64,000 bases of DNA from Salidesulfovibrio brasiliensis JCM 12178 (GTDB lineage Bacteria > Desulfobacterota > Desulfovibrionia > Desulfovibrionales > Desulfovibrionaceae), in the NCBI RefSeq assembly GCF_001311825.1, contig NZ_BBCB01000002.1:124001-188000 (forward strand). Direction: 5' to 3'. The notes beneath the pieces are model-generated. The model was not told the DNA's origin. It made no database searches and was given only the letters and a program-made list of their open reading frames with translations. The stretch's first letter is position 1; every line of letters starts with the position of its first letter. The translations under genes were made by a program, and so were the position numbers. Below, piece by piece: positions 47,131 through 56,670 of the stretch.

Positions 47131-48975
47131 ATGCAGACGATATACACCGACGTACTGGTCATCGGCGCAGGGCTCGCCGGAGAGCGCGCGGCCATCGAGG
47201 CGGCGCAGGCCGGAAACTCCACCATCTGCCTGAGCATTGTCCCGGCCCGCCGTTCGCATTCCTCGGCGGCGCAGGGCGGCATGCAGGCGGCGCTGGGCAA
47301 CTCCTGCATGGGCGACGGCGACTGTCCGGACGTCCATTTCGAGGATACGGTCAAAGGCTCCGACTGGGGCTGCGATCAGGAAGTGGCCCGTCTTTTCGCC
47401 GACCGCGCACCCATCGAGATGCGCCAGCTCGCCCACTGGGGCGTGCCGTGGAACCGCGTGGTTCCGGGCAAGTCCAATTACTTCAAGGGCGGCCAGCAGT
47501 TCGAGAAGGAGGAGCGCGAGGACAAGGCCGGGCTCATCACCTCTCGCGCTTTCGGCGGTACCGCCAAGCGGCGCACCTGCTACGTTTCCGATGGAACCGG
47601 GCATGCCGTGCTCTTTACCGTGGACAACGTCTGCGCCCAGAAGGGCGTGGAGGTGCACGACAAGACAGAGGCCATCGCCCTCATTCACGACGGCGAGACC
47701 TGCTTCGGGGCCATCGCGCGTAGTCTGCGCACCGGCGAGCTTTTCGCCTACATCGCCAAGGCCACCATGGTCGCCTCGGGCGGGTTCGGGCGCATCTATC
47801 CCAACACCACCAATGCCGTCATCTGCGACGGCTCGGCCCATACCGCCGTGCTTGAGACGGGCGTGGTGCCCATGGGCAACATGGAGGCCGTGCAGTTCCA
47901 TCCCACCGGCATTGTGCCTACGGATATCCTCGTCACCGAGGGCTGCCGCGGCGACGGCGGGACGCTTCTTGACGTGAACGAGGAGCGGTTCATGCACAAG
48001 TACGAGCCGGAAAAGGCCGAACTGGCCTCGCGCGACGTGGTCTCCCGCTGGATGACCCATCACATGCGCGAAGGCTTCGGCGTCAAGAGCGCCTACGGCG
48101 AACATCTCTGGCTGGACATCCGGCACCTCGGGGAGAAGCACATCACCGGCAAGCTCCGCGAGGTATACGAGATCTGCACCAGCTTCCTCGGCATCGACCC
48201 CATCCATCAGCTCATCCCGGTAAGGCCCACCCAGCACTACTCCATGGGCGGCATCCGTACGGACAAGGATGGCGCGGCATACGGCCTCAAGGGCCTTTTC
48301 TCCGCGGGCGAGGCGTCCTGCTGGGATATGCACGGCTTCAACCGTCTCGGCGGCAACTCGCTTGCGGAGACCGTGGTTGCGGGCGGCATTGTTGGTCGAA
48401 AGATCGTTGAATACGTGGAAGGGACCGAAGTCCTTTTCAACTCCCGCATCATAGACGAGACCGCCGCTGCCCAGAAAGAACGCATTGATAGCCTCGTGAG
48501 CGGCCGCAACGGTAAGGAGAACGTCTACAAGGTTCGCGCCGATATGCAGAATGCGCTGCACAAGGGCGCGAACATCTTCCGGACGGAGGAAGGCCTGCAG
48601 GAATGTGTCGACTCCTTGCAGAAAGTGCTGGAGCGCGCCCGAACCGTGGGTCTTCGCACCAACGGCATCGGGGCAAATCCGGAGCTGGCGGCTGCGCTCA
48701 AGATCGAGGGACAGGTCAAGCTGGCCCTGATGATCGCTTACGGCGCGCTGCAGCGCACCGAGTCGCGCGGGTCGCACAACCGCGAGGACTATCCCGCGCG
48801 CAACGACCGCGACTGGCTGGTACGCACGCTTGCATACTGGAAAAACACGGACGACATGCTGCCGACTCTTGAGTATGAACCGGCCACCAAGACCGTGGAA
48901 ATACCGCCGGGCGACCGGGGCTACGGCAAGATGGCGGTCATCTCCGCTGACGACAGCGAAGGCAAGGAGGGATAA
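47131..48975 (+). CDS. frdA: Fumarate reductase/succinate dehydrogenase flavoprotein
   Basis: 614 residues. FAD motif GAGLAGERAA; the covalent-FAD His lies in RRSHSSAAQGGMQAA; active-site region HPTGIVPTDILVTEG-CRGDGG; GGIRTD and the C-terminal helical cap. Couples menaquinol oxidation to fumarate reduction or the reverse. Directly after frdC and four bases before frdB. Confidence 0.97.
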   Translation: MQTIYTDVLVIGAGLAGERAAIEAAQAGNSTICLSIVPARRSHSSAAQGGMQAALGNSCMGDGDCPDVHFEDTVKGSDWGCDQEVARLFADRAPIEMRQLAHWGVPWNRVVPGKSNYFKGGQQFEKEEREDKAGLITSRAFGGTAKRRTCYVSDGTGHAVLFTVDNVCAQKGVEVHDKTEAIALIHDGETCFGAIARSLRTGELFAYIAKATMVASGGFGRIYPNTTNAVICDGSAHTAVLETGVVPMGNMEAVQFHPTGIVPTDILVTEGCRGDGGTLLDVNEERFMHKYEPEKAELASRDVVSRWMTHHMREGFGVKSAYGEHLWLDIRHLGEKHITGKLREVYEICTSFLGIDPIHQLIPVRPTQHYSMGGIRTDKDGAAYGLKGLFSAGEASCWDMHGFNRLGGNSLAETVVAGGIVGRKIVEYVEGTEVLFNSRIIDETAAAQKERIDSLVSGRNGKENVYKVRADMQNALHKGANIFRTEEGLQECVDSLQKVLERARTVGLRTNGIGANPELAAALKIEGQVKLALMIAYGALQRTESRGSHNREDYPARNDRDWLVRTLAYWKNTDDMLPTLEYEPATKTVEIPPGDRGYGKMAVISADDSEGKEG

Positions 48976-48978
48976 AGC

Positions 48979-49716
48979 ATGTCCAGACTCTTGAAATTCA
49001 ATATATTCCGTTACAATCCGCAGGACGAGGCGTCCGTGCCGCACATGGACGAGTTCGTGCTGGAGGAGACCGACGCCATGACCCTGTTCATTGCCCTGAA
49101 CCGCATCAGGGAGGAACAGGACGCGTCGCTGCAGTTCGACTTCTGCTGCCGTGCGGGCATCTGCGGCGCGTGCGGCATGGTCATTAACGGCCGCCCGGGT
49201 CTTGCCTGCCATACCAAGACCCGTGACCTGCCCGGCGAGATAACCCTGTTGCCGCTGCCGGTGTTCAAGCTCGTGGGCGACCTCTCGGTGGATACCGGGA
49301 CGTGGTTCCGGGAAATGTACAACAAGACCGAGTCGTGGATTCACACCAACAAGGTCTTTGACGAGAACGCGCTTGAGGAGCGCATGGACAACGACGTGGC
49401 CGAGAGCATCTACGAGCTTGACCGTTGCATCGAATGCGGCTGCTGCGTTTCGGCGTGCGGTACGGCCCGGATTCGTGAAGACTTCATGGGCGCGGTGGCC
49501 CTCAACCGCATCGGCCGGTTCCTCATCGACCCGCGCGACCAGCGTACCGAGCGTGACTACTATGAGATCATCGGCAACGATATGGGCATCTTCGGCTGCA
49601 TGGGTCTTCTGGCCTGCGAGGACGTGTGCCCCAAGCATCTGCCGCTGCAGAATCAGCTCGGCTTCCTGCGCCGCAAGATGGGCATTACCGCCATCAAGAC
49701 CCTGTTCAAGGGCTAG
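48979..49716 (+). CDS. frdB: Fumarate reductase/succinate dehydrogenase iron-sulfur subunit
   Basis: 245 residues. Three centres are visible: [2Fe-2S] CCRAGICGAC with a later C in LACHT; [4Fe-4S] CIECGCCVSAC; and [3Fe-4S] CMGLLAC-EDVCPKH. Electron bridge between FrdC and FrdA. It is followed by a terminator (49725-49751) before the fumarase genes. Confidence 0.97.
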   Translation: MSRLLKFNIFRYNPQDEASVPHMDEFVLEETDAMTLFIALNRIREEQDASLQFDFCCRAGICGACGMVINGRPGLACHTKTRDLPGEITLLPLPVFKLVGDLSVDTGTWFREMYNKTESWIHTNKVFDENALEERMDNDVAESIYELDRCIECGCCVSACGTARIREDFMGAVALNRIGRFLIDPRDQRTERDYYEIIGNDMGIFGCMGLLACEDVCPKHLPLQNQLGFLRRKMGITAIKTLFKG

Positions 49717-49724
49717 AAACGACG

Positions 49725-49751
49725 GGCCGGGGAGAGTTCCCCGGCCTTTTT
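49725..49751 (+). terminator. Terminator between frdB and the fumarase genes
   Basis: GGCCGGGGA pairs with TCCCCGGCC followed by TTTTT. The fumarase genes follow 35 bp later on the same strand, so it may be partial. Confidence 0.85.
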
Positions 49752-49785
49752 CAATACGACTCCAAATGTGAATCAAGGAGACGCC

Positions 49786-50625
49786 ATGAGAGAGATACCG
49801 GCATCGAAGATCGTCGAAGCCGTGGCGGAGATGTGCGTGAAAGCCAATACCGTCCTTCCCGACGACGTGCGAACCAAGTTCGAGCAGGCCATGGCCGAGG
49901 AAGAGTCCCCGGCGGCTCGGGAGGTGCTGCGGCAGCTTCTGGAGAACGCCGACATTTCCCGTGATACCAAGCTCCCGCTCTGTCAGGACTGCGGCCTTGC
50001 CGTTTTTTATGTGGAAGTGGGGGAAGAGGTTGTGGTTGACGGTCCCGGGCTGAAGGAAGCCATTAACGAGGGTGTTCGCAAGGGCTACGGCGAGGGCTAC
50101 CTTCGCAAATCGGCCTGTGATCCGCTTTCGAGGAAGAATACCGGCGATGGAACTCCGGCTGTTATTCACTTTGACGTTGTCCCCGGCGAAAGGCTGAAGA
50201 TTGCCTACATGGCCAAGGGCGGCGGCAGTGAAAACATGAGCCGCGTGACCATGCTTGCCCCGGCGCAGGGCTGGGAAGGCATTAAGAAATTCGTGGTCCA
50301 GCGCGTGGCCGAGGCCGGGCCGAACCCGTGCCCGCCCACCATTATCGGCATCGGCATCGGCGGCACGTTCGACCACTCGGCACGCATTGCCAAGAAGGCG
50401 CTTATCCGCAAGCTGGATGATACGCATCCTGACCCGGAAATCGCGGCCATGGAACAGGAACTGGAAGCCGAACTGAACAAGCTGGGCATCGGTCCCATGG
50501 GCCTTGGCGGCAAGACCACGGTGCTCGGGGTCAAGATTGCCGTGGAACCCTGCCACATCGCCAGCCTGCCGCTCGCCGTGAACGTGCAGTGTCACTCCCA
50601 GCGACACGAGGAGGTTGAACTGTAA
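49786..50625 (+). CDS. Class I fumarate hydratase alpha subunit
   Basis: 279 residues from ATG 49786 (AAGGAG upstream; an ATG at 49768 is less well placed). The [4Fe-4S]-type fumarase alpha signature CQDCGLAVFYVEVG and later KGGGSENMSR are clear. With the beta subunit it interconverts fumarate and malate; TtdA (tartrate dehydratase) is the close alternative, but frdCAB next door favours fumarase. It overlaps the beta gene by one base. Confidence 0.92.
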   Translation: MREIPASKIVEAVAEMCVKANTVLPDDVRTKFEQAMAEEESPAAREVLRQLLENADISRDTKLPLCQDCGLAVFYVEVGEEVVVDGPGLKEAINEGVRKGYGEGYLRKSACDPLSRKNTGDGTPAVIHFDVVPGERLKIAYMAKGGGSENMSRVTMLAPAQGWEGIKKFVVQRVAEAGPNPCPPTIIGIGIGGTFDHSARIAKKALIRKLDDTHPDPEIAAMEQELEAELNKLGIGPMGLGGKTTVLGVKIAVEPCHIASLPLAVNVQCHSQRHEEVEL

Positions 50626-51170
50626 TGGCCGAACACAAACTCAATACCCCGCTGACGGATGAGGATATCGTGAAGCTGAAGGCCGGTGACGTGGTCTTTC
50701 TTTCAGGCACCATTTATTCGGCTCGGGACGCTGCCCACAAAAAACTCGTGGAGTTGTTGGACGCGGGCAAGGACTTGCCGTTCGAGTTGCAGGGTGCATC
50801 CATCTATTACGTCGGACCCAGCCCCGCGCCTCCGGGCCGTCCCATCGGAGCCGCAGGGCCGACCACCAGCTACCGCATGGACACCTATGCGCCGCGTCTG
50901 CACTCGCTGGGCCTCAAGGCCACCATCGGCAAAGGCAAGCGCTCGGACGAGGTGAAGGAGGCCATGAAAGAGCACAAGGCCGTGTACTTCGGTGCCACCG
51001 GCGGGGCAGGGGCGCTTTTGTCCAACAGCATCGTCGCGTCTGAGGTCATCGCCTTTGAGGAACTCGGTCCCGAAGCTGTTCGTGCCATGAAGGTGAAGGA
51101 TTTCCCGCTGTTGGTAATCAATGATGCTTTCGGCGGCGAACTTTACGCGAAACCGGCGCTTGACACGTAG
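50625..51170 (+). CDS. Class I fumarate hydratase beta subunit
   Basis: 181 residues starting at the final base of the alpha gene. Begins LNTPLTDEDIVKLKAGDVVFLSGTIYSARDAAHK, the family start, with PIGAAGPTTSYRMD (substrate loop) and GATGGAGALL. It is the C-terminal half of what is a single chain in E. coli FumA. Confidence 0.93.
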   Translation: MAEHKLNTPLTDEDIVKLKAGDVVFLSGTIYSARDAAHKKLVELLDAGKDLPFELQGASIYYVGPSPAPPGRPIGAAGPTTSYRMDTYAPRLHSLGLKATIGKGKRSDEVKEAMKEHKAVYFGATGGAGALLSNSIVASEVIAFEELGPEAVRAMKVKDFPLLVINDAFGGELYAKPALDT

Positions 51171-51268
51171 TTTCATTTGAAGCAGGAAGGGGGTGGCGGC
51201 AGGGACGCCGCCCCCGGTTCACCTGCGGGGTTCCGGACAAAAACACCACAATTCGAGGGGTTTGAGTC

Positions 51269-51436
51269 ATGGGACAGGAAGAGAAACAGAAACAGAACTG
51301 TCAATGTAACGAAGAGCGGGCCCGTACCTTCGTGCCGTATCCCGGTGCAGATGAGAAGTACGAAGACGGCTCTGACTGGCGTCTGTACAACCCGGACAAG
51401 TATCGCGACCCGAACTGGTCTCCTGAAAAGGAATAG
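51269..51436 (+). CDS. Small acidic hypothetical protein
   Basis: 55 residues with ATG 51269 preceded by GAGGGG. MGQEEKQKQNCQCNEERAR at the start includes a CxC pair; the end is rich in Tyr, Asp and Trp (DWRLYNPDKYRDPNWSPEKE). Codon use matches the neighbours. No family recognised. It is 98 bp after the fumarase gene and followed by a terminator. Confidence 0.6.
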   Translation: MGQEEKQKQNCQCNEERARTFVPYPGADEKYEDGSDWRLYNPDKYRDPNWSPEKE

Positions 51437-51520
51437 TTCGGTCTGATCGTTTCGATCTCCCAAACATAGCGGCCGTTTTGGCCAGACTGTGTCTCGGCTA
51501 TTCGAGTCTCAAGTCGCGTG

Positions 51521-51559
51521 AAATTTCTGCCGAAGTTCGTTCTTCGGCAGAAATTTTTC
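51521..51559. terminator. Terminator after the 55-residue gene
   Basis: AAATTTCTGCCGAAG pairs exactly with CTTCGGCAGAAATTT, then TT. It lies just before the Fur-type promoter. Confidence 0.85.
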
Positions 51560-51569
51560 GTTTTGTGCT

Positions 51570-51601
51570 TGACACAAACCTGGTAATCGTTATCATTACT
51601 G
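51570..51601 (+). promoter_or_regulatory. Promoter overlapped by a Fur-like box
   Basis: TTGACA (51570-51575), 16 bases, then TATCAT (51592-51597) make a sigma-70 promoter. The 19 bases at 51583-51601 (GGTAATCGTTATCATTACT) match 13 of 19 positions of the classical Fur box and cover the -10, so iron repression of the next gene is likely. Confidence 0.7.
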
Positions 51602-51632
51602 TAAACGACAGATAGCGAGACAAGGAGGAAAT

Positions 51633-51983
51633 ATGGGAAGCCTTCGTGAATACAAGCATACCGACATTGACTGGAACATGACCCCGGAAGATGCTGTGAC
51701 CATGTACCTTGAGTGGGGGAATAACTCATGGCACGCAGAGCACCAGCCGGTCCGGTCAAAGGCGGACTACAGCACCTATTTCGTGGTGTATGCGTGGGAC
51801 GAAAAGCCCAGGGCTATTCTCATCCGGCGTAACTCCGAGGAAGCAAGGGAACTGGCTGAACTGGAACTGCCCAACGACATCGCAAAGCGGTTTCTTGAGA
51901 GCGTCAGCCACCTCAAGGGTGTGTACCCGCCCAACGAGGAAGTCAGAGACTGGCTGGAATCGGAAATGGGTCACATCCAATAA
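51633..51983 (+). CDS. Hypothetical protein under a Fur-type promoter
   Basis: 116 residues preceded by AAGGAGG. MGSLREYKHTDIDWNMTPEDAV at the start; acidic and probably soluble; no Cys. No known domain is recognised. The Fur-like box over its promoter suggests expression under iron limitation, a role inferred only from regulation. Terminator at 52024-52051. Confidence 0.78.
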   Translation: MGSLREYKHTDIDWNMTPEDAVTMYLEWGNNSWHAEHQPVRSKADYSTYFVVYAWDEKPRAILIRRNSEEARELAELELPNDIAKRFLESVSHLKGVYPPNEEVRDWLESEMGHIQ

Positions 51984-52023
51984 TAAAACAAACTCTCCTC
52001 ATATAACGTTACCTCTGTACTCT

Positions 52024-52051
52024 GGGGACCGGCATCGGGTCGGTCCCCACT
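52024..52051 (+). terminator. Terminator of the Fur-box gene
   Basis: GGGGACCG pairs with CGGTCCCC, followed by ACTTTCTTT. Confidence 0.7.
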
Positions 52052-52073
52052 TTCTTTGTGTAGAGTTTGAATG

Positions 52074-52108
52074 AAAAGGCCCGGGAAATTGCTCCCGGGC
52101 CTTTTTTT
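52074..52108. terminator. Bidirectional terminator after the DUF3089 gene
   Basis: GGCCCGGGA pairs with TCCCGGGCC, flanked by AAAA on the left and TTTTTTT on the right. On the minus strand it overlaps the end of the hydrolase gene. Confidence 0.88.
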
Positions 52109-53087
52109 AATTATTCAAGTATGCCTCAATACGGTCTCGGACGTTTTTCTCCAGATTCCGGTACCAGAAGGCGTAATCGAATTTGTGGAGCACGCCTTTC
52201 GGAAAATGGCCGATTTCCATTTTATCCGGCGGTGTCGTGACCAATGCACCGGTCTCTTTGTCGATACGAGCACCAGTGTAGTGAGGCACTTCCCGTTTTA
52301 AGGTGCCCTTGAAGTCGTCGAAGAACACTGCGCCGAGGTTCAGACTCTTGTCTGCCGGGGTCTCATCCGTGGTCCAGGTGAGCGGGTTGATGCAGATAGC
52401 GCCGGGCATAAGTACCGGGGATCCGGTTGCTCCCGGAGCCTGCGTGTTCCATGAAATAACCACGCCAGTGTCATCAGCCTTTTTTGCGGCTTTGATCCAA
52501 GAGTATTTTTTCAGGTCTTTGTCTGTGACCGAGTAGCCGATGAGGTAGGCCGCGACCAACTGCTTCTGTAACTTCTTATCGTAAAAACGGCTTCGTAACA
52601 GGTCCAGCAAGACCACCGATCCCTGACTGTGTGCTGCGAGGATGAAGGGACGCCCCTTGTTGAGAAAGGTCAGATAGTAGTTGAATGCCCGTTGAACGTC
52701 GTCAGCGCCGATTCGGAGGTACCTGTTCTGGGTCATGTCCTCATCCGGGTTCAGACATGTAATGGAAACCTGACGATAGTAGGGGGCGAAAAGGTTGGCG
52801 GAGGGTGAATACACTCCGGCCTGAGACTTGAGCAGCCCTTGAACGTCGGAGCGCCGTGCCTCGTTGAATATGTTCATGTTGTTCGGGCAGGTGCCCTGAT
52901 AAATTGTAGGGTAGACGTAAAATACGTCAACCGGCTTGTCGAGTTTGTCAGGCTTTGATGCCCAGCATATTTCTTTGGAATAGTCGGGGCAGGCTGGAAT
53001 TTCGCACGAAGGGGACTGCTGCGAGGCTATGGCGGTTGTGCCGAGAAGGACGCCAATGAGACAGACGAGAATAGGTAGTGATCGCAT
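52107..53087 (-). CDS. DUF3089 alpha/beta-hydrolase-like secreted protein
   Basis: 326 residues with a signal peptide (cleavage near AIA-SQ). DVFYVYPT near residue 55, the nucleophile elbow AAHSQGS (about residue 150), and a C-terminal region matching the DUF3089 alpha/beta-hydrolase family. Four Cys near the N-terminus (CEIPAC, ICW, CPNN) may form disulfides. Substrate unknown. Monocistronic. Confidence 0.87.
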   Translation of the reverse strand: MRSLPILVCLIGVLLGTTAIASQQSPSCEIPACPDYSKEICWASKPDKLDKPVDVFYVYPTIYQGTCPNNMNIFNEARRSDVQGLLKSQAGVYSPSANLFAPYYRQVSITCLNPDEDMTQNRYLRIGADDVQRAFNYYLTFLNKGRPFILAAHSQGSVVLLDLLRSRFYDKKLQKQLVAAYLIGYSVTDKDLKKYSWIKAAKKADDTGVVISWNTQAPGATGSPVLMPGAICINPLTWTTDETPADKSLNLGAVFFDDFKGTLKREVPHYTGARIDKETGALVTTPPDKMEIGHFPKGVLHKFDYAFWYRNLEKNVRDRIEAYLNN

Positions 53088-53203
53088 GAGTTCTCCAAGG
53101 TTGTGATACGGATAGAGTATCGATTAACGGAGAACTGTGAAACCCGCCATTATTCTGTCGAAATAAACGGCTTGAACGGGAAAGCTGTCCTTGTTGCGTC
53201 TGG

Positions 53204-53701
53204 CTAGAAGCCTAATATCGAAAGAAGACGGCTGAAAAGGCTTTTGGTTCGAGAGGAGGGGCGGGCCTTTGGCTGAAGTCTTGTGACCAGATCGTCCTTG
53301 CTCGGAAGGGTGGCCGAATCGTCGAAGATCAACGTGTCCGGCATGTCGGGGATGGCGATTTTGAAACCATGCCTTTTGCCAAGCGCGACCACTGCGGCCT
53401 TGATAGTGTGCAGACACTCGGAGCCGTGACCGGAATCGTCGTCATGGTCGCGCCTGTATGCCAAGTGTGTTCTGTGCAGCGCCAGCATGCATGCGCCAAG
53501 ATAGTCGGCTTCACTCTCTTCAGAGATGGCGTCGACCGCGTCGAAAGCGGCAGACGCCGCAGTAACGATGTCCACGCCAGTATCGCCCCATTGGCGGACT
53601 TCGCTTTGCTTGCGGTGTCCGTCCTCGATCTCGATCCGGATTACGGCTTCGATTTCACGCCGTAACTCTGGAAGCGCTGTTTTTTTGTCTGAGTTCTTCA
53701 T
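53204..53701 (-). CDS. Hypothetical protein
   Basis: 165 residues, no membrane segment. MKNSDKKTALPELRREIEAV at the start; the central half is helical with EESEADYLGACMLALHRTHLAY; basic, Ser-rich C-terminus (KARPSSRTKSLFSRLL). It lies between recQ and the DUF3089 gene on the same strand, with no recognised family. Confidence 0.65.
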   Translation of the reverse strand: MKNSDKKTALPELRREIEAVIRIEIEDGHRKQSEVRQWGDTGVDIVTAASAAFDAVDAISEESEADYLGACMLALHRTHLAYRRDHDDDSGHGSECLHTIKAAVVALGKRHGFKIAIPDMPDTLIFDDSATLPSKDDLVTRLQPKARPSSRTKSLFSRLLSILGF

Positions 53702-53757
53702 TTTGGTTCACACGTTTCGATGCATCAGTATAGGAAGCCGCGCAAAGGATCAACCGT

Positions 53758-55964
53758 CTATACGTGCATTCCTTCCTTGCGCATCAGCCCGGCCCTGACA
53801 AGACGAAGAATCGGATAGTCGAAACGCCCGCCGAGTTCCTCGTGAACAGGCGTGAGTTCCATGATTCCTCTTGATCGGAACGCCGTGATGGCATCGCGAA
53901 TTTCGGACACTTCTTCCTCGGAAAGCGCACAGGCTTGTTGCCAGTCCAGCAGCCCATGGGTCACTGCCTGCGTGAGATGCCCCCAAATGGTTGAGGGTTT
54001 GAGGGCGCGTTTTTGCGCAACCGTTTCCACGTCACCATATTCCTTGAACAAGGTGGCGGTTTCACGCACGGTCTCATTTGGTCCGGAACTCTTCTGCTTG
54101 GCTGTGTCCAGCGCCTTTGGATGCATCGGAACGTCGTCCGGCCTGCCATGCAAGGCCTCATGCCCTTTGAGAAGATCGAGGAAAATGCCTCCGAAGCTCT
54201 CCAGCTTGACTGCACCAATGCCGCTGAGACGGCTGATCTCGTCCAAATCCTTTGGCCTGTATCGGACCATTTCGAGAAGGGTGCGGTCCGTAAACACCGC
54301 ATACGGCGGGACACCGCGCTCCTCGGCCAGTTCCTGCCGTTTGGCCCGCAGGGCCTCGAAGAGCTGCCTTGCCTCGCTGGTGCTGATGGCTCCGTCCTCG
54401 TCAATGCGTTCACCTTTGGTCTTTCTGCGCGAAGGCTTGAGCATGATCGGGTCGGTGCGAAGCGTCACGGACTTTTCGCCGCGTAACACCTGCCATGAGC
54501 GTTCGTTCAGCTTGAGTCCGCCGTGGCCTTCAATGTCCACGTCCAGCAGGCCGGAGGAGGCGAGTTGGCGGTACACGGAGCGCCACTCCTGATTCGAGAG
54601 TTCCTCGCCGATGCCGAAGGTCGAGAGCTGGTCGTGCCCGAACTGCTCGGTTCGTCCGTTGTGCTTTCCCTTGAGCACGTTGGCCAGATGCTTGGCTCCG
54701 AAACGCTGTCCGGTCCGGAAAATGTTGGAGAGGGCCTTCTGCGCGGCCACGGTGCCGTCCCACGTGTCGGGCGGGTTGCTGCATGTGTCGCAGTTGGCGC
54801 AAGGCTCAATGGATTCCCCGAAATACGAGAGCAGGGCCTGTCGGCGGCAGCTTGGCGTTTCAAGAAAGGCCATGATGGCGTCGAGCTTGCGGTGTTCCAC
54901 GAACTTGCGGCGATCATCGGCCTCGTTGCCATTGATCATGGAGCGCATGATGGCGAAGTCCTGAAGTCCGTATGTCATCCACGCATCGGCGGGGAGACCG
55001 TCGCGTCCCGCGCGCCCCGTCTCCTGATGGTAGGCCTCAAGGCTTCTCGGTGGTTCAAGGTGGGCCACGAAGCGAACGTCCGGCTTGTCCACGCCCATGC
55101 CGAAGGCACGGTGGCGACCATGATCAGCCCTTCTTCGCGCATGAAGCGTTCCTGATTGGCGTGGCGTTCCTCGGCGCCCAGCCCGGCGTGATACGGCAGG
55201 GCGTTGTGTCCGTTTTTGTTCAGGAATGCCGCGGTCTGTTCGGTCTTCTTGCGGCTGACACGGTACACGATGCCGGAGTCGCCCTGATGGTTGTCACGGA
55301 TGAATTGCAGAAGCTGGCGCTGGGGTTGGTCCTTTGGGAGCACAGTGTAGCGGATGTTTGGCCTGTCAAAGCCGGTGGCGAAGATTTGCGCGTCCTGAAG
55401 CCGCAGGTGGTTGAGGATGTCCTGCCGGGTCGGGCCGTCGGCCGTGGCGGTCAGGGCCATGCGCGGCACCCCCGGGAATCGTTCGGGGATGATGGAAAGC
55501 TGGAGGTATTCGGGCCGGAAGTCGTGTCCCCACTGGGAAACGCAGTGCGCCTCATCAATGGCGAACAGATTTGGTTGCAGTCTCGCCAGCCTGTCGAGGA
55601 ACTCCGGACGACAGAGGCGCTCCGGGGCCACGTAGAGAAGGTCGAGGCGGCCGTATTCCAGATCCGCCTGCACTTCGTTCATCTCCTGCATGGACAGGGC
55701 GGAGTTGAGGCAGGCTGCGCGAACTCCCGCCTGCCTGAGGGCTGCCACCTGATCGCGCATGAGCGCAATGAGCGGGGAGACGATGACCCCGAAACCGTCC
55801 CGAAGCATGGCGGGAATCTGGTAGCATAAGGATTTGCCGCCGCCGGTTGGCATGAGCACCACGGCGTCGTTGCCTTCTGTCACGTGGGGGATGACGTCTC
55901 CCTGAAGGCCGATGAAGTCGTTGAATCCGAAAACGGTATGGAGCAGGTCGTGGGGAGTTGGCAT
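53758..55964 (-). CDS. recQ: ATP-dependent DNA helicase RecQ (one frameshift)
   Basis: About 735 residues with one base restored. Walker A MPTGGGKSLCYQ, DEAH box IDEAHCVSQWGHDFRPEY; the frame breaks near 55107 (MVATV then PSAWAW), where the other frame continues AFGMGVDKPDVRFVAHLEPP. Adding one G repairs it. Then come EAYHQETGRAGRDG, the zinc motif CRRQALLSYFGE-CANCDTC, the RQC wing, one HRDC domain (about 520-600) and a C-terminal helix-turn-helix tail. Unwinds recombination and stalled-fork structures. Confidence 0.92.
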
Positions 55965-56034
55965 GGTCGATAGGGAATATCGGACCCTCGGAGGCGGGTC
56001 AACTGTAGGCAGGGCAGGAAAGCATACACGAAGA

Positions 56035-56062
56035 GGCCCCGCATTCCGTGGAATGCGGGGCC
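56035..56062 (-). terminator. Terminator downstream of tRNA-Thr
   Basis: GGCCCCGCATTCC pairs exactly with GGAATGCGGGGCC. The U-tract is poor (CTCTT on the minus strand), but the position after the tRNA fits. Confidence 0.6.
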
Positions 56063-56071
56063 GTATATATC

Positions 56072-56147
<76 letters not shown>

Positions 56148-56350
56148 GTTGCAGCATTGAATTAATGTGCCGTGTGCGGTGAATTCTTTAGGGAATTGAC
56201 GCAAACCTGTCAACCGGAAATTGCTTGCTCGGCACATTTTCCCGAACTTTTTTGGGCGCGGTGCGGGTTGACGGTTGGTTCGATACGGTGCGAGCAGAAT
56301 CTAAACGAACAAGCAGAATATCAACTGGCGTCACCTGTTCTTGAAAAGAC

Positions 56351-56379
56351 AAAGGGACCGGATTTCTCCAGTCCCTTTT
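56351..56379 (-). terminator. Terminator downstream of tRNA-Pro
   Basis: On the minus strand AAAGGGAC pairs with GTCCCTTT, with a TTGTCTTTT tail. Confidence 0.75.
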
Positions 56380-56394
56380 GGGGTAGTCTAATTC

Positions 56395-56471
56395 TGGTCG
56401 GGATGAGAGGATTTGAACCTCCGACCCCTTGAACCCCATTCAAGTGCGCTCCCAGGCTGCGCTACATCCCG
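56395..56471 (-). tRNA. tRNA-Pro (GGG anticodon)
   Basis: 77 nt with encoded CCA: acceptor CGGGATG/CATCCCG, D arm with TAGCGCAGCCTGGGAGCGC, anticodon loop ATGGGGT, T arm GGTTCAAATCC. Decodes CCC and, by wobble, CCU. Confidence 0.95.
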
Positions 56472-56670
56472 ACGCGGGTTGTTTAACTATGTGTATGAGC
56501 CGAAGATGTCAACCGTTTTCTGGAGAAGATTTCGATTTTTCTCGCAAGCGGGCGGAAAAAACTGAAAGTGGGGTCGTTCAGTAGGGATTGAGATTATAAT
56601 TAATGTTTGCCATGTGCCTTATTAGAAGTGATAGTCATGGTGGCAAAATCAATATTCAAGAGGTGTTATC

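Noticed and set aside
46975-50607. A 1210-codon minus-strand open frame opposite frdA, frdB and the fumarase genes
   Set aside because: It mirrors three clearly conserved genes, has no ribosome site and is a by-product of G/C-rich third codon positions.
51177-51446. An 89-codon frame overlapping the 55-residue small gene
   Set aside because: It is out of frame with the better small gene (GAGGGG before ATG 51269, normal codon use), and its sequence is low in plausible protein features.
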